Of a stretch of DNA of 64,000 nucleotides, positions 56,799 to 64,000 are shown one piece after another. The notes beneath the pieces are model-generated. The model saw only the letters and a list, made by a program, of their open reading frames with translations, was not told where the DNA came from and did no database searches. Numbering within the stretch: the stretch's first letter is position 1; each line of letters begins with the position of its first letter. Where the stretch lies: the NCBI RefSeq assembly GCF_002850255.1, contig NZ_CP022522.1, positions 3,099,125 through 3,163,124 on the forward strand, given 5' to 3'. The position numbers and the translations under genes were made by a program. This stretch comes from Pseudoalteromonas sp. NC201. Its GTDB lineage: Bacteria > Pseudomonadota > Gammaproteobacteria > Enterobacterales > Alteromonadaceae.

Positions 56799-58028
56799 CT
56801 AATGCGCGATAACGCAATTTCGTTGTTTGTCCTTCGCTTTGTAGAGCGCCTTATCTGCCTTGCGCATTACTTCGCTTAAACTCTTTGATTGGCAAGCCGC
56901 GAGGCCAATACTGATGGTGCAATAATGCTTACCCTCAGGAATTTTGAATGCTTGCTGTGCAAGGCGCTCTCTAAAGTCTTCTAGCATGTGCTTTGCCATC
57001 TTCATATCTGAGCTTGGAATAAGCAAAGCAAACTCTTCCCCACCAATACGTGCGACAATGTAGTGACCAAATGCACTACGCAGTAAATCAGCAACTTGTT
57101 TAAGTACATCATCACCGCTTTCATGACCATATTGATCATTAATAGACTTAAAGTGATCGAGGTCTAACAATGCCAATATATGCTGGCTCGGTTTGTTCTT
57201 GATTAAACGCTCTGCTTGCTGACAAAAATAGCGGCGGTTATAAAGCCCTGTTAAATAGTCTCGATGCGCATATTCTTTGATTTCTGCGATCAAATTGAGC
57301 TGTTCCATCGTCTGCATGATACGACAATGAAACTCTTCACTCATAAAAGGTTTTGCCAAAAAGTCATTGGCGCCGTATTTGATAAACTTTGCTGACAAGC
57401 CATGACTTCCTGCGCCAGACAGACCAATAATCGCCAACTCATCTCGTCCACGACTATTACGAACGGATTTTACCAACTCAAAGCCATCCATCGTCGGCAT
57501 CGCAAAGTCCGTCAGCAGTAGCTTAATTTCATGGTCAGATAGCAACATCTCCAATGCCTGTTCGCCATCTTGCGCCTCAAGCACTGTAAATAATTGCTTT
57601 TCAAGCATCTGCTTCATTACCGCTCGACTGATCACAGAATCATCGGCGATCAGCGCCTTGCAACCTTGGTTTCTCAATAGTCTAGATGCTAACTTGACCG
57701 CGTATAGGTATGAATCGCGGTTATCTTTAATCACATAATCCACCACACCCATTTCAAGCATTTGCTGGCGGCTATATTCATCTATTTTTGAGGTCAACAC
57801 CACGGTGGGTATTTTGTGGCTAAGCGTGAGCTGCACGACCTCTGCGTCCATCGCATCGGGCAGCGTTAAATCTACCAGCGCCAATGTATATTGGTGCTGT
57901 GCTAAGAAGTCCTTACTTTCCTTGAGGGACCAAGCAAAATCGATTTCGACATCTAGATGCTGAGCAGCAAGGTGTCGCAATACCTGTTGTACGACTTTAC
58001 TGTCTTCAACAATTAAAATTCTTTGCAT
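56799..58028 (-). CDS. Diguanylate cyclase with two receiver domains (REC-REC-GGDEF)
   Basis: 409 residues. The first receiver has VEDSK, the acceptor Asp in LALVDLTLPDA near residue 53 and the Lys in YVIKDN; the second has IADDS, Asp in LLTDFAMPTMDG near 175 and Lys in LAKPF. The GGDEF domain has DYLTGLYNRRYF near 258 and the active site GGEEF near 329. The RxxD inhibitory site expected five residues before GGEEF is not present (GHYI instead), so product inhibition is unlikely. It should make cyclic-di-GMP on phosphorylation; no kinase is next to it. Confidence 0.94.
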   Translation of the reverse strand: MQRILIVEDSKVVQQVLRHLAAQHLDVEIDFAWSLKESKDFLAQHQYTLALVDLTLPDAMDAEVVQLTLSHKIPTVVLTSKIDEYSRQQMLEMGVVDYVIKDNRDSYLYAVKLASRLLRNQGCKALIADDSVISRAVMKQMLEKQLFTVLEAQDGEQALEMLLSDHEIKLLLTDFAMPTMDGFELVKSVRNSRGRDELAIIGLSGAGSHGLSAKFIKYGANDFLAKPFMSEEFHCRIMQTMEQLNLIAEIKEYAHRDYLTGLYNRRYFCQQAERLIKNKPSQHILALLDLDHFKSINDQYGHESGDDVLKQVADLLRSAFGHYIVARIGGEEFALLIPSSDMKMAKHMLEDFRERLAQQAFKIPEGKHYCTISIGLAACQSKSLSEVMRKADKALYKAKDKQRNCVIAH

Positions 58029-58304
58029 GGATTGAGATCTCTTAAGTACAACGAGAAGCGCAGTGAAACAAGAATTTAACGAGGCTAAATACTTTATTAC
58101 TACATAATTAAGTATTAAATATACGCGAATCTTGCACTAAAAAAAACCAAATCGGCTCAAATTCGTTACTTTTCGATAAACGAGGTTACAACAGCCTATT
58201 TTTCAAACCTGCCGTTTTTTTTGTTGAGTTTGTCTCAACGGCTTTGAATTTCAGATGAAATACTTCTTTAATGCAGACATACCTAATGCAATACCGAGGA
58301 AGCA

Positions 58305-59816
58305 ATGAAAAAACTACTACCACTATTGCTCGTGAGTTGTGCCCTACTCTCAGCACCAAGCATAGCTGAAGAGCACAACCGCGCAATTGAGATAGATCAT
58401 AAAATAACAACTGAGCATAGAGCCGAAATAAAAGGTGAACGTATTAACTACACCGCGACAACAGGCACGCAGCCGGTGTGGAATGAAAACGGCGACGCAG
58501 TTGCAACGTTGCATTACACCTACTACAAGCGCACAAAAATCAAAGATATGAGCAAACGTCCGCTGCTGATCTCATTTAACGGTGGTCCGGGCTCTGCTTC
58601 CGTGTGGATGCACATTGCCTATACTGGCCCAAGAGTATTAAAAATTGATGACGAAGGATATCCACTGCAACCTTACGGCTTGAAAGACAACCCATATTCA
58701 GTGCTAGATGTTGCCGATATTGTTTATGTAAACCCAGTCAACACAGGTTATTCTCGCGTACTCAAAAATGCTGAAGGTAAATATCCGAGTAAAGCCGAAC
58801 AAACAAAGATGTTTTTTGGCGTCAACGCGGACGTGAAGTACTTAGCCGAATGGCTCAATACATTTATTCATCGCAATGAGCGTATGCTTTCTCCTAAGTA
58901 CCTGATTGGTGAGAGCTACGGCACGACTCGAGTGTCAGGTCTTGCGCACGCGATGCAAAACAATCAGTGGCTTTATCTCAATGGCGTGGTGTTGGTATCT
59001 CCTACAGAAATCGGCATTAAACGAGAAGGTCCGGTTGAAGTGGCAAACCGTTTACCGTATTACGCTGCCGCCGCTTGGTACCACAAAGCGCTGTCTTCTG
59101 AATTGCAAAATAAAGATTTACTCGAAGTACTTGCAGAGGTTGAACAATATACGGTTGATCAGTATCTTCCCGCACTCGCCAAAGGCGCATTTATCAGTGC
59201 CCAAGAAAAGCAAAGTGTGACACAGGCCGTTGCTAAATATAGTGGCTTAAGCGAGCGCTTTGTAGCTCAAAACAACCTAGATATTCCTACTGCGGCATTT
59301 TGGAAAGAGCTATTGCGTGAGCGTGGCTATACCCTAGGTCGGTTGGACTCACGCTATCTTGGTATTGATAAAAGAGACGCTGGTTCTCGCCCTGATTATT
59401 GGCCTGAGCTGACCTCTTGGTTGCACTCATTTACGCCAGCGATTAATCATTACTTCGCTACAGAACTCAACTATAAAACCGATGTAAAATATAATATGTT
59501 TGGTTCAGTTCACCCTTGGGATAGCAGCGATAATAATGTCGGTGAACAATTACGATTAGCGATGGCACAAAACCCTTACCTAAACGTGATGATCCAGTCT
59601 GGCTACTACGATGGCGCAACGAATTACTTTGATGCCAAGTACAATATGTGGCAACTCGATCCGAGCGGAAAAATGCGTGATCGCTTAAGCTTTAAAGGTT
59701 ACCGCTCCGGGCACATGATGTACCTGCGTCATGAAGATTTACAAAAATCGAACGAAGATCTCCGCGAGTTTATCTTAAAAACAACACCCAAGGCGGATCA
59801 GTCAGCGCTTTACTAA
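58305..59816 (+). CDS. S10-like serine carboxypeptidase, secreted
   Basis: 503 residues with a signal peptide ending near SAPSIAE. The oxyanion region FNGGPGSASVWMH lies near residue 90 and the nucleophile Ser is in IGESYGTTR near 205; the C-terminal GYRSGHMMYLRHEDL holds the His of the triad, and the Asp is expected near YYDGATN. Such bacterial S10 relatives trim amino acids from peptide C-termini. GAGGAAG precedes the ATG. With the DPP4-like and M49-like enzymes it forms a set of exported peptidases. Confidence 0.9.
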   Translation: MKKLLPLLLVSCALLSAPSIAEEHNRAIEIDHKITTEHRAEIKGERINYTATTGTQPVWNENGDAVATLHYTYYKRTKIKDMSKRPLLISFNGGPGSASVWMHIAYTGPRVLKIDDEGYPLQPYGLKDNPYSVLDVADIVYVNPVNTGYSRVLKNAEGKYPSKAEQTKMFFGVNADVKYLAEWLNTFIHRNERMLSPKYLIGESYGTTRVSGLAHAMQNNQWLYLNGVVLVSPTEIGIKREGPVEVANRLPYYAAAAWYHKALSSELQNKDLLEVLAEVEQYTVDQYLPALAKGAFISAQEKQSVTQAVAKYSGLSERFVAQNNLDIPTAAFWKELLRERGYTLGRLDSRYLGIDKRDAGSRPDYWPELTSWLHSFTPAINHYFATELNYKTDVKYNMFGSVHPWDSSDNNVGEQLRLAMAQNPYLNVMIQSGYYDGATNYFDAKYNMWQLDPSGKMRDRLSFKGYRSGHMMYLRHEDLQKSNEDLREFILKTTPKADQSALY

Positions 59817-59955
59817 ATTCCCAACCCATTGTGGCCGCGCAAGCGGTCACTTATCTTAATGCTTACCAGGTTGCAAAAATTTCCTTTTATCCTTCTACAG
59901 TTACCTATAATCTAGATATACTCAATACTATCTCTCTACAACTTAGGCACGCACC

Positions 59956-60489
59956 ATGAACGAGCAGTTTAAAGTCGTCTTCGTTGGCATGGCCGACGGT
60001 AAGGATCAACAAAGCGCCGCTATCGCGATGGCAGACAGGTTGAAAACCTCACCCTCAAAGATCCAGCAATTTTACGCTGGCAAAAACTTGTTTGCTCCTG
60101 CAGATAAAGCCAAAGCGCTAAAACAGGTAAAATTACTTGCAAGCGCGGGGATCAACGCCAAGCTACAAAGCCAAACAGCCGCTACCCCAACTAACGCAGA
60201 TCAAGAGCGCGTATTTGAAGCGCTGGATTACATCACAAGCAGTCTAATACGTATCGAAGAGCGATTAGAAGAACTTGAGCAACGCGTAGCACCAACCGCT
60301 CATACTGAAATTGAAGATACAACAGACGAAGAGTGGGAGACGAAGGAGCTATTCGATGAGCTGGACTTTGAGCCTAGCCCTCCGGCTAAATCTAAAACTT
60401 GGCTATATTATCTGCTCGCTGTATTAATTATTTTATTTATTCTGCTTGGTGTAAGTTTGTTTTTCCCTGAGTGGCTCGCGTTAGAATGA
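59956..60489 (+). CDS. Tail-anchored protein of unknown function, 177 residues
   Basis: The N-terminal 70 residues (FKVVFVGMADGKD, then KTSPSKIQQFYAGK and ALKQVKLLASAGINAKL) resemble a small module found at the N-terminus of some bacterial membrane proteins; this is a pattern impression. A coiled-coil-like stretch (IRIEERLEELEQRV) and an acidic linker lead to a single membrane helix at about 151-171 close to the C-terminus, so the bulk is probably cytoplasmic. Its stop overlaps the fau ATG, so the two are coupled. Confidence 0.7.
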   Translation: MNEQFKVVFVGMADGKDQQSAAIAMADRLKTSPSKIQQFYAGKNLFAPADKAKALKQVKLLASAGINAKLQSQTAATPTNADQERVFEALDYITSSLIRIEERLEELEQRVAPTAHTEIEDTTDEEWETKELFDELDFEPSPPAKSKTWLYYLLAVLIILFILLGVSLFFPEWLALE

Positions 60490-61115
60490 ATAAAACTAAT
60501 AACAACATAAATAAATCTCAAGTTACTCGTGCTGATTTGAGAAAAATGATTAGAAACGCAAGAAACTCGCTATCAGCAGAGCAACAGAAGACAGCCGCGG
60601 CACATCTCAACATTAATTTTTTTCAACAAATAAACCTCCCAAAAAATGCCAATATAGGGGTCTATATTCAAAACGATGGCGAACTAGATACATCCCTTTT
60701 AATTCAATCGCTTTGGGATAAAAATCATCAGGTTTTCTTACCCGTAATCCATCCCTTCAACCCTGCAAATTTACTCTTCCAGAAGTATGAAAAAAACTCA
60801 CCCATGAAGGCAAATCGCTATGCTATCTTGGAACCTAAGTTAGATTGTTCAGCTGTGGCACCGCTTGCATCACTGGATTTACTTTTGATGCCTCTGGTTG
60901 CTTTTGATGAGCAAGGTAATCGCCTCGGTATGGGCGGTGGGTACTACGATAGAACTTTAGCGTTACACTACGCTGAGCAGCGAGCTAAACCAGCACTTGT
61001 TGGCCTTGCTCATGATTGCCAGCAAGTTCCGAGCTTACCAACAGCAGCTTGGGATGTACCGCTCCCAACTATCCTCACTCCGACCAAACTGTACACTTGG
61101 CCAAAAAATAATTGA
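60486..61115 (+). CDS. fau: 5-formyltetrahydrofolate cyclo-ligase
   Basis: 209 residues from the ATG at 60486, which overlaps the upstream stop as ATGA; a GTG five codons earlier is less likely. RADLRKMIRNARNSLS near the N-terminus and the substrate loop RLGMGGGYYDRTL near 148 are family signatures. It converts 5-formyl-THF to 5,10-methenyl-THF using ATP. In E. coli this gene (ygfA) follows zapA and 6S RNA; here neither is present upstream. rpiA and serA follow, as in other gammaproteobacteria. Confidence 0.93.
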   Translation: MNKTNNNINKSQVTRADLRKMIRNARNSLSAEQQKTAAAHLNINFFQQINLPKNANIGVYIQNDGELDTSLLIQSLWDKNHQVFLPVIHPFNPANLLFQKYEKNSPMKANRYAILEPKLDCSAVAPLASLDLLLMPLVAFDEQGNRLGMGGGYYDRTLALHYAEQRAKPALVGLAHDCQQVPSLPTAAWDVPLPTILTPTKLYTWPKNN

Positions 61116-61219
61116 GCAGGCAAATAGTTAAGCGCATTTTGAGGCACTTTTGACCATGACGCTGACACTTTGATTGAGTTATACTCCATACAACTTCAAT
61201 GACAACTAAGTGTAGCGTT

Positions 61220-61873
61220 ATGACTCAAGATGAAATGAAAAAAGCCGCAGCATGGGCAGCTTTGAACTATGTAGAAGAAAACACCATTGTTGGGGTTGGT
61301 ACAGGCTCAACGGTAAACCACTTTATTGATGCGCTTGGCAGTATCAAGGATCAAATCAAAGGGGCAGTATCAAGCTCTGAAGCTTCAACAGAGAAGCTAA
61401 AAGCACTTGGTATTGAAGTTTTCGAGCTAAACGATGTGTCAGAGCTTGCGGTATATGTTGATGGCGCAGATGAAATCAACAGCACCAATGAAATGATAAA
61501 AGGCGGTGGCGCAGCACTGACACGCGAGAAAATCGTTGCAGCCGTTGCCAAGAAATTTGTTTGTATCGTTGATAATACAAAGCATGTTGAGACGCTAGGC
61601 GCATTTCCACTACCTGTTGAAGTGATCCCAATGGCGCGTAGCTACGTGGCAAGAGAGTTACTAAAACTAGGTGGCGATCCAGTTTACCGCCAAGGCGTTA
61701 TCACTGATAACGGCAATGTCATTCTTGATGTGCATGGCCTAGAAATTAGCGCAGCAAAAGCGCTTGAAGAAAAAATTAACCAGATTGTTGGCGTCGTGAC
61801 TAATGGCTTATTTGCCGCGCGTGGCGCTGACGTTGTAATAACAGGCACTCCAGAAGGGCCTAAAATCAACTAG
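61220..61873 (+). CDS. rpiA: Ribose-5-phosphate isomerase A
   Basis: 217 residues from the ATG at 61220 ([12 protein letters not shown]), matching the E. coli start; an ATG at 61199 adds seven residues without family support. [16 protein letters not shown] near residue 24, VSSSEAS near 52, DGADEIN near 81 and [12 protein letters not shown] near 94 form the active site. It interconverts ribose 5-phosphate and ribulose 5-phosphate. It ends close to serA. Confidence 0.96.
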   Translation: MTQDEMKKAAAWAALNYVEENTIVGVGTGSTVNHFIDALGSIKDQIKGAVSSSEASTEKLKALGIEVFELNDVSELAVYVDGADEINSTNEMIKGGGAALTREKIVAAVAKKFVCIVDNTKHVETLGAFPLPVEVIPMARSYVARELLKLGGDPVYRQGVITDNGNVILDVHGLEISAAKALEEKINQIVGVVTNGLFAARGADVVITGTPEGPKIN

Positions 61874-61884
61874 TGAGATTACAG

Positions 61885-63114
61885 ATGAGCAAGGTTTCGT
61901 TATCAAAGGATAAAATTCGAATTTTGTTGTTAGAAGGCGTGCACCAAAGCGCCGTTGAGACACTAAAGCGCAACGGTTATAGCAACATAGACTACGTTAA
62001 AACATCCTTACCGGAGCCTGAGCTGATCGAGCGGATCAAAGATGCTCACTTTGTCGGGATCCGCTCACGTACCCACCTTACGGAAGCAGTATTAGAACAG
62101 GCTGAAAAGCTGGTCGCTGTTGGCTGTTTCTGCATCGGCACCAACCAAGTGGATTTGGATGCCGCTAAAAAACGTGGTATCGCCGTATTCAACGCACCAT
62201 TTTCTAACACCCGCTCTGTGGCTGAGCTCGTACTAGGTGAAATTCTCTTGTTATTGCGCCGTGTTCCTGAGCGTAACGCAAAGGCGCATCGCGGTGAGTG
62301 GGATAAATCTGCCGACGGTTCATACGAAGCTCGTGGTAAAACGCTAGGTATTATTGGTTATGGTCACATTGGCACCCAGCTTGGCATTATGGCTGAGAAT
62401 ATCGGGATGAACGTCGAGTTTTATGACATCGAAGATAAGCTCACGCTCGGCAACGCAACGCAGTTACACACGCTTACGCAATTGTTACAAAGAGCGGACG
62501 TGGTCAGTTTGCATGTACCGGAGACATCACAGACCAAAAACCTTATCGGCATGGCTGAAATTGAAGTGATGAAGCAAGGCGCAATCCTAATTAACGCATC
62601 ACGTGGAACGGTTGTTGATATCGACGCCTTAGCTGAAGCATTGGCGGCCAAGAAGCTTTCCGGCGCTGCTATTGATGTATTCCCCGTTGAGCCAAAATCT
62701 AATCATGAAGAATTCGTCTCACCACTACGCGAGTTTGACAATGTACTGCTAACCCCACACGTTGGTGGTTCTACCCAAGAAGCACAAGAAAACATCGGTG
62801 TAGAAGTCGCGGGTAAGTTGGCGAAATATTCAGATAACGGTTCAACAGTCACGGCAGTTAACTTCCCTGAGGTTTCTTTACCTGAATTATCAAACCGAAG
62901 TCGTTTATTACACGTACACGTAAACCGCCCAGGCGTACTAACACAAATCAACCAAGCGTTCGCTCAGCACGGTATCAATATTGCGGCGCAATACCTACAA
63001 ACGGATGAATCTATTGGTTACGTGGTTATCGACGTCGATAGCGACCACTCTGAAGTGGCGTTGAAAGAGTTAAGTGCAGTTGAAGGAACTATCAGAGCAC
63101 GTATTCTTCACTAA
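61885..63114 (+). CDS. serA: D-3-phosphoglycerate dehydrogenase
   Basis: 409 residues from the ATG at 61885 (MSKVSLSKDKI), as in E. coli; a GTG at 61873 is also in frame. The NAD-binding motif GYGHIGTQLG lies near residue 158, the catalytic His in LLTPHVGGSTQEA near 290, and a C-terminal ACT domain (about 335-409) suggests feedback inhibition by serine. It is the first step of serine synthesis. A strong terminator follows. Confidence 0.97.
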   Translation: MSKVSLSKDKIRILLLEGVHQSAVETLKRNGYSNIDYVKTSLPEPELIERIKDAHFVGIRSRTHLTEAVLEQAEKLVAVGCFCIGTNQVDLDAAKKRGIAVFNAPFSNTRSVAELVLGEILLLLRRVPERNAKAHRGEWDKSADGSYEARGKTLGIIGYGHIGTQLGIMAENIGMNVEFYDIEDKLTLGNATQLHTLTQLLQRADVVSLHVPETSQTKNLIGMAEIEVMKQGAILINASRGTVVDIDALAEALAAKKLSGAAIDVFPVEPKSNHEEFVSPLREFDNVLLTPHVGGSTQEAQENIGVEVAGKLAKYSDNGSTVTAVNFPEVSLPELSNRSRLLHVHVNRPGVLTQINQAFAQHGINIAAQYLQTDESIGYVVIDVDSDHSEVALKELSAVEGTIRARILH

Positions 63115-63128
63115 GAATAATCACACAT

Positions 63129-63164
63129 AAAAAAACCAGTCACTGTGAAGCGACTGGTTTTTTT
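63129..63164. terminator. Bidirectional terminator between serA and mdh
   Basis: AAAAAACCAGTC pairs with GACTGGTTTTTT across about ten bases, giving a T-run for both convergent genes. Confidence 0.93.
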
Positions 63165-63177
63165 GTATCAATCTGGC

Positions 63178-64000
63178 TTACGCCATGAAATCAACACCTT
63201 CTTTGATGTCTTTTTCAAGTGTCGCTAGCATGTCGTCTTTTGCTTTTTGCTCAAACGCGCTTAGCTCACCGTAAGGAAGTAACTGCTCTACACCGTTTTT
63301 ACCAAGGATAACTGGCTGTGCAAAGAATGTTGCATCGCCTGTGTTACCTTCAACGTATGCGTACTCAAGTACTTCTTCACCTTGTAGACCTTTCACTAGT
63401 GAGAAGCAGAAACGTGCTGCTGCTGCTCCCATTGAAAGTGTAGCTGAACCGCCACCCGCTTTAGCTTCAACCACTTCAGTACCCGCGTTTTGGATACGAG
63501 TTGTTAGTGCAGCAACTTCTTCGTCAGTGAACTCAACACCTTCAACTTGAGAAAGTAGAGGTAGAATTGTAGTACCTGAGTGACCACCAATTACTGGGAT
63601 CTTAACTTCAGCAACGTCTAGACCTTTAAGCTCTGCGATGAAGGTTTCAGCGCGGATAACGTCAAGGGTTGTTACACCGAATACGCGAGCTGGATCATAA
63701 GTACCTGCTTTTTTGAACACTTCAGCAACGATTGGTACCGTCCCATTTACTGGGTTTGTGATGATACCAACAAGTGCTTTAGGGCAGCTTCTAACGATAC
63801 CTTCAGCAAGTGTCTTGATGATACCTGCGTTAACGTTGAAAAGGTCAGCACGGTCCATACCAGGCTTACGAGGCATACCAGCAGGGATAAGCACTACGTC
63901 AGCACCTGCAAGAGCCGGGTCTAGGTCGTCTTTACCATAACCCGCTACTTTTACCGCAGTTGGGATGTGAGATAAGTCAACTGCAACACCAGGTACAACA
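63178..64000 (-). CDS. mdh: Malate dehydrogenase, C-terminal part (5' end outside window)
   Basis: The frame stays open past the ATG at 63894 to the right edge: [16 protein letters not shown] and ADVVLIPAG are read before it, so the start lies beyond 64000. [19 protein letters not shown] carries the substrate Args, and [12 protein letters not shown] then [13 protein letters not shown] (catalytic His) follow. It interconverts malate and oxaloacetate with NAD. About 274 residues are visible of an expected 310 or so. Confidence 0.97.
   Translation of the reverse strand, partial: VVPGVAVDLSHIPTAVKVAGYGKDDLDPALAGADVVLIPAGMPRKPGMDRADLFNVNAGIIKTLAEGIVRSCPKALVGIITNPVNGTVPIVAEVFKKAGTYDPARVFGVTTLDVIRAETFIAELKGLDVAEVKIPVIGGHSGTTILPLLSQVEGVEFTDEEVAALTTRIQNAGTEVVEAKAGGGSATLSMGAAAARFCFSLVKGLQGEEVLEYAYVEGNTGDATFFAQPVILGKNGVEQLLPYGELSAFEQKAKDDMLATLEKDIKEGVDFMA

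Noticed and set aside
60471..61219. 6S RNA near fau
   Set aside because: Looked for a long, bulged self-complementary RNA before and after fau; none is visible, and the space is too short.
63894..63894. ATG as the start of malate dehydrogenase
   Set aside because: The frame continues upstream with conserved Mdh sequence to the window edge, so this Met position is internal (read as Val there).

Overview
The window is a stretch of chromosome from a marine gammaproteobacterium, most like Pseudoalteromonas. This rests on gene content and protein character, not on a database search: a complete Na+-translocating NADH:quinone reductase operon with its maturation factors, FabV, an Oar-like TonB-dependent receptor, several peptidases typical of protein scavengers (M49-like, S9 DPP4-like, S10-like), the bolA/yajG/ampG neighbourhood, and fau-rpiA-serA. 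The DNA is visibly AT-rich, coding density is high, and almost every transcription unit ends in a clear hairpin. I found no rRNA, tRNA, prophage, integrase or CRISPR array.

Layout. 1-7.5 kb: the end of a histidine kinase, rdgC, an EamA transporter, an HDOD protein, a lipoprotein peptidase of the DPP III type, two small lipoproteins and a HIT protein. 7.6-11.8 kb: a DPP4-like peptidase, a probable MITE-like intergenic element and a Cache chemoreceptor. 12-15.9 kb: an overlapping pair encoding an ATP-grasp ligase and a fusion of an N-formylglutamate-amidohydrolase-like domain with a MATCAP-type (QEGLA-motif, DUF1704) metallopeptidase, followed by an unknown gene whose start codon abuts a long hairpin. 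15.9-18.7 kb: yaaA with a coupled Cys-rich lipoprotein, transaldolase and a DUF3545 protein. 18.8-27.4 kb: a cobalamin riboswitch followed on the minus strand by nine tightly packed genes, ABC ATPase-btuC-cobT-cobS-cobU-cobQ-cobO-btuF-ung, with cobC upstream. 27.4-34.7 kb: nqrABCDEF, apbE and nqrM. 35-42.5 kb: fabV, bolA, alkB, rlmG, yajG, a cyclophilin, ampG, a small Xre regulator, a 58-residue membrane protein and erpA. 42.8-49.4 kb: a CLC channel/antiporter, hemJ, pyrB, hemL and a second chemoreceptor. 49.4-64 kb: an Oar-like receptor, PBP1B, glnK-amtB, a REC-REC-GGDEF cyclase, an S10-like peptidase, an unknown membrane protein, fau, rpiA, serA and the start-less end of mdh.

How the genes work together. 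The B12 block imports corrinoids through the inner membrane (btuF, btuC, ATPase), adenosylates them (cobO), amidates the ring (cobQ) and builds the lower loop (cobU, cobT, cobS, cobC); the riboswitch should shut it off when cobalamin is plentiful. The Nqr block contains the pump, the FMN transferase that flavinylates NqrB and NqrC, and the NqrM maturation factor. glnK-amtB carries a sigma-54-like promoter and a perfect NtrC-type dyad that also forms the terminator hairpin of the upstream cyclase gene.

The best candidates for something undescribed are the ATP-grasp/MATCAP-like gene pair, which looks like a bacterial counterpart of a ligase/carboxypeptidase tail-editing cycle; the dual terminator/NtrC element; and the capture of ung at the end of a riboswitch-controlled B12 operon.
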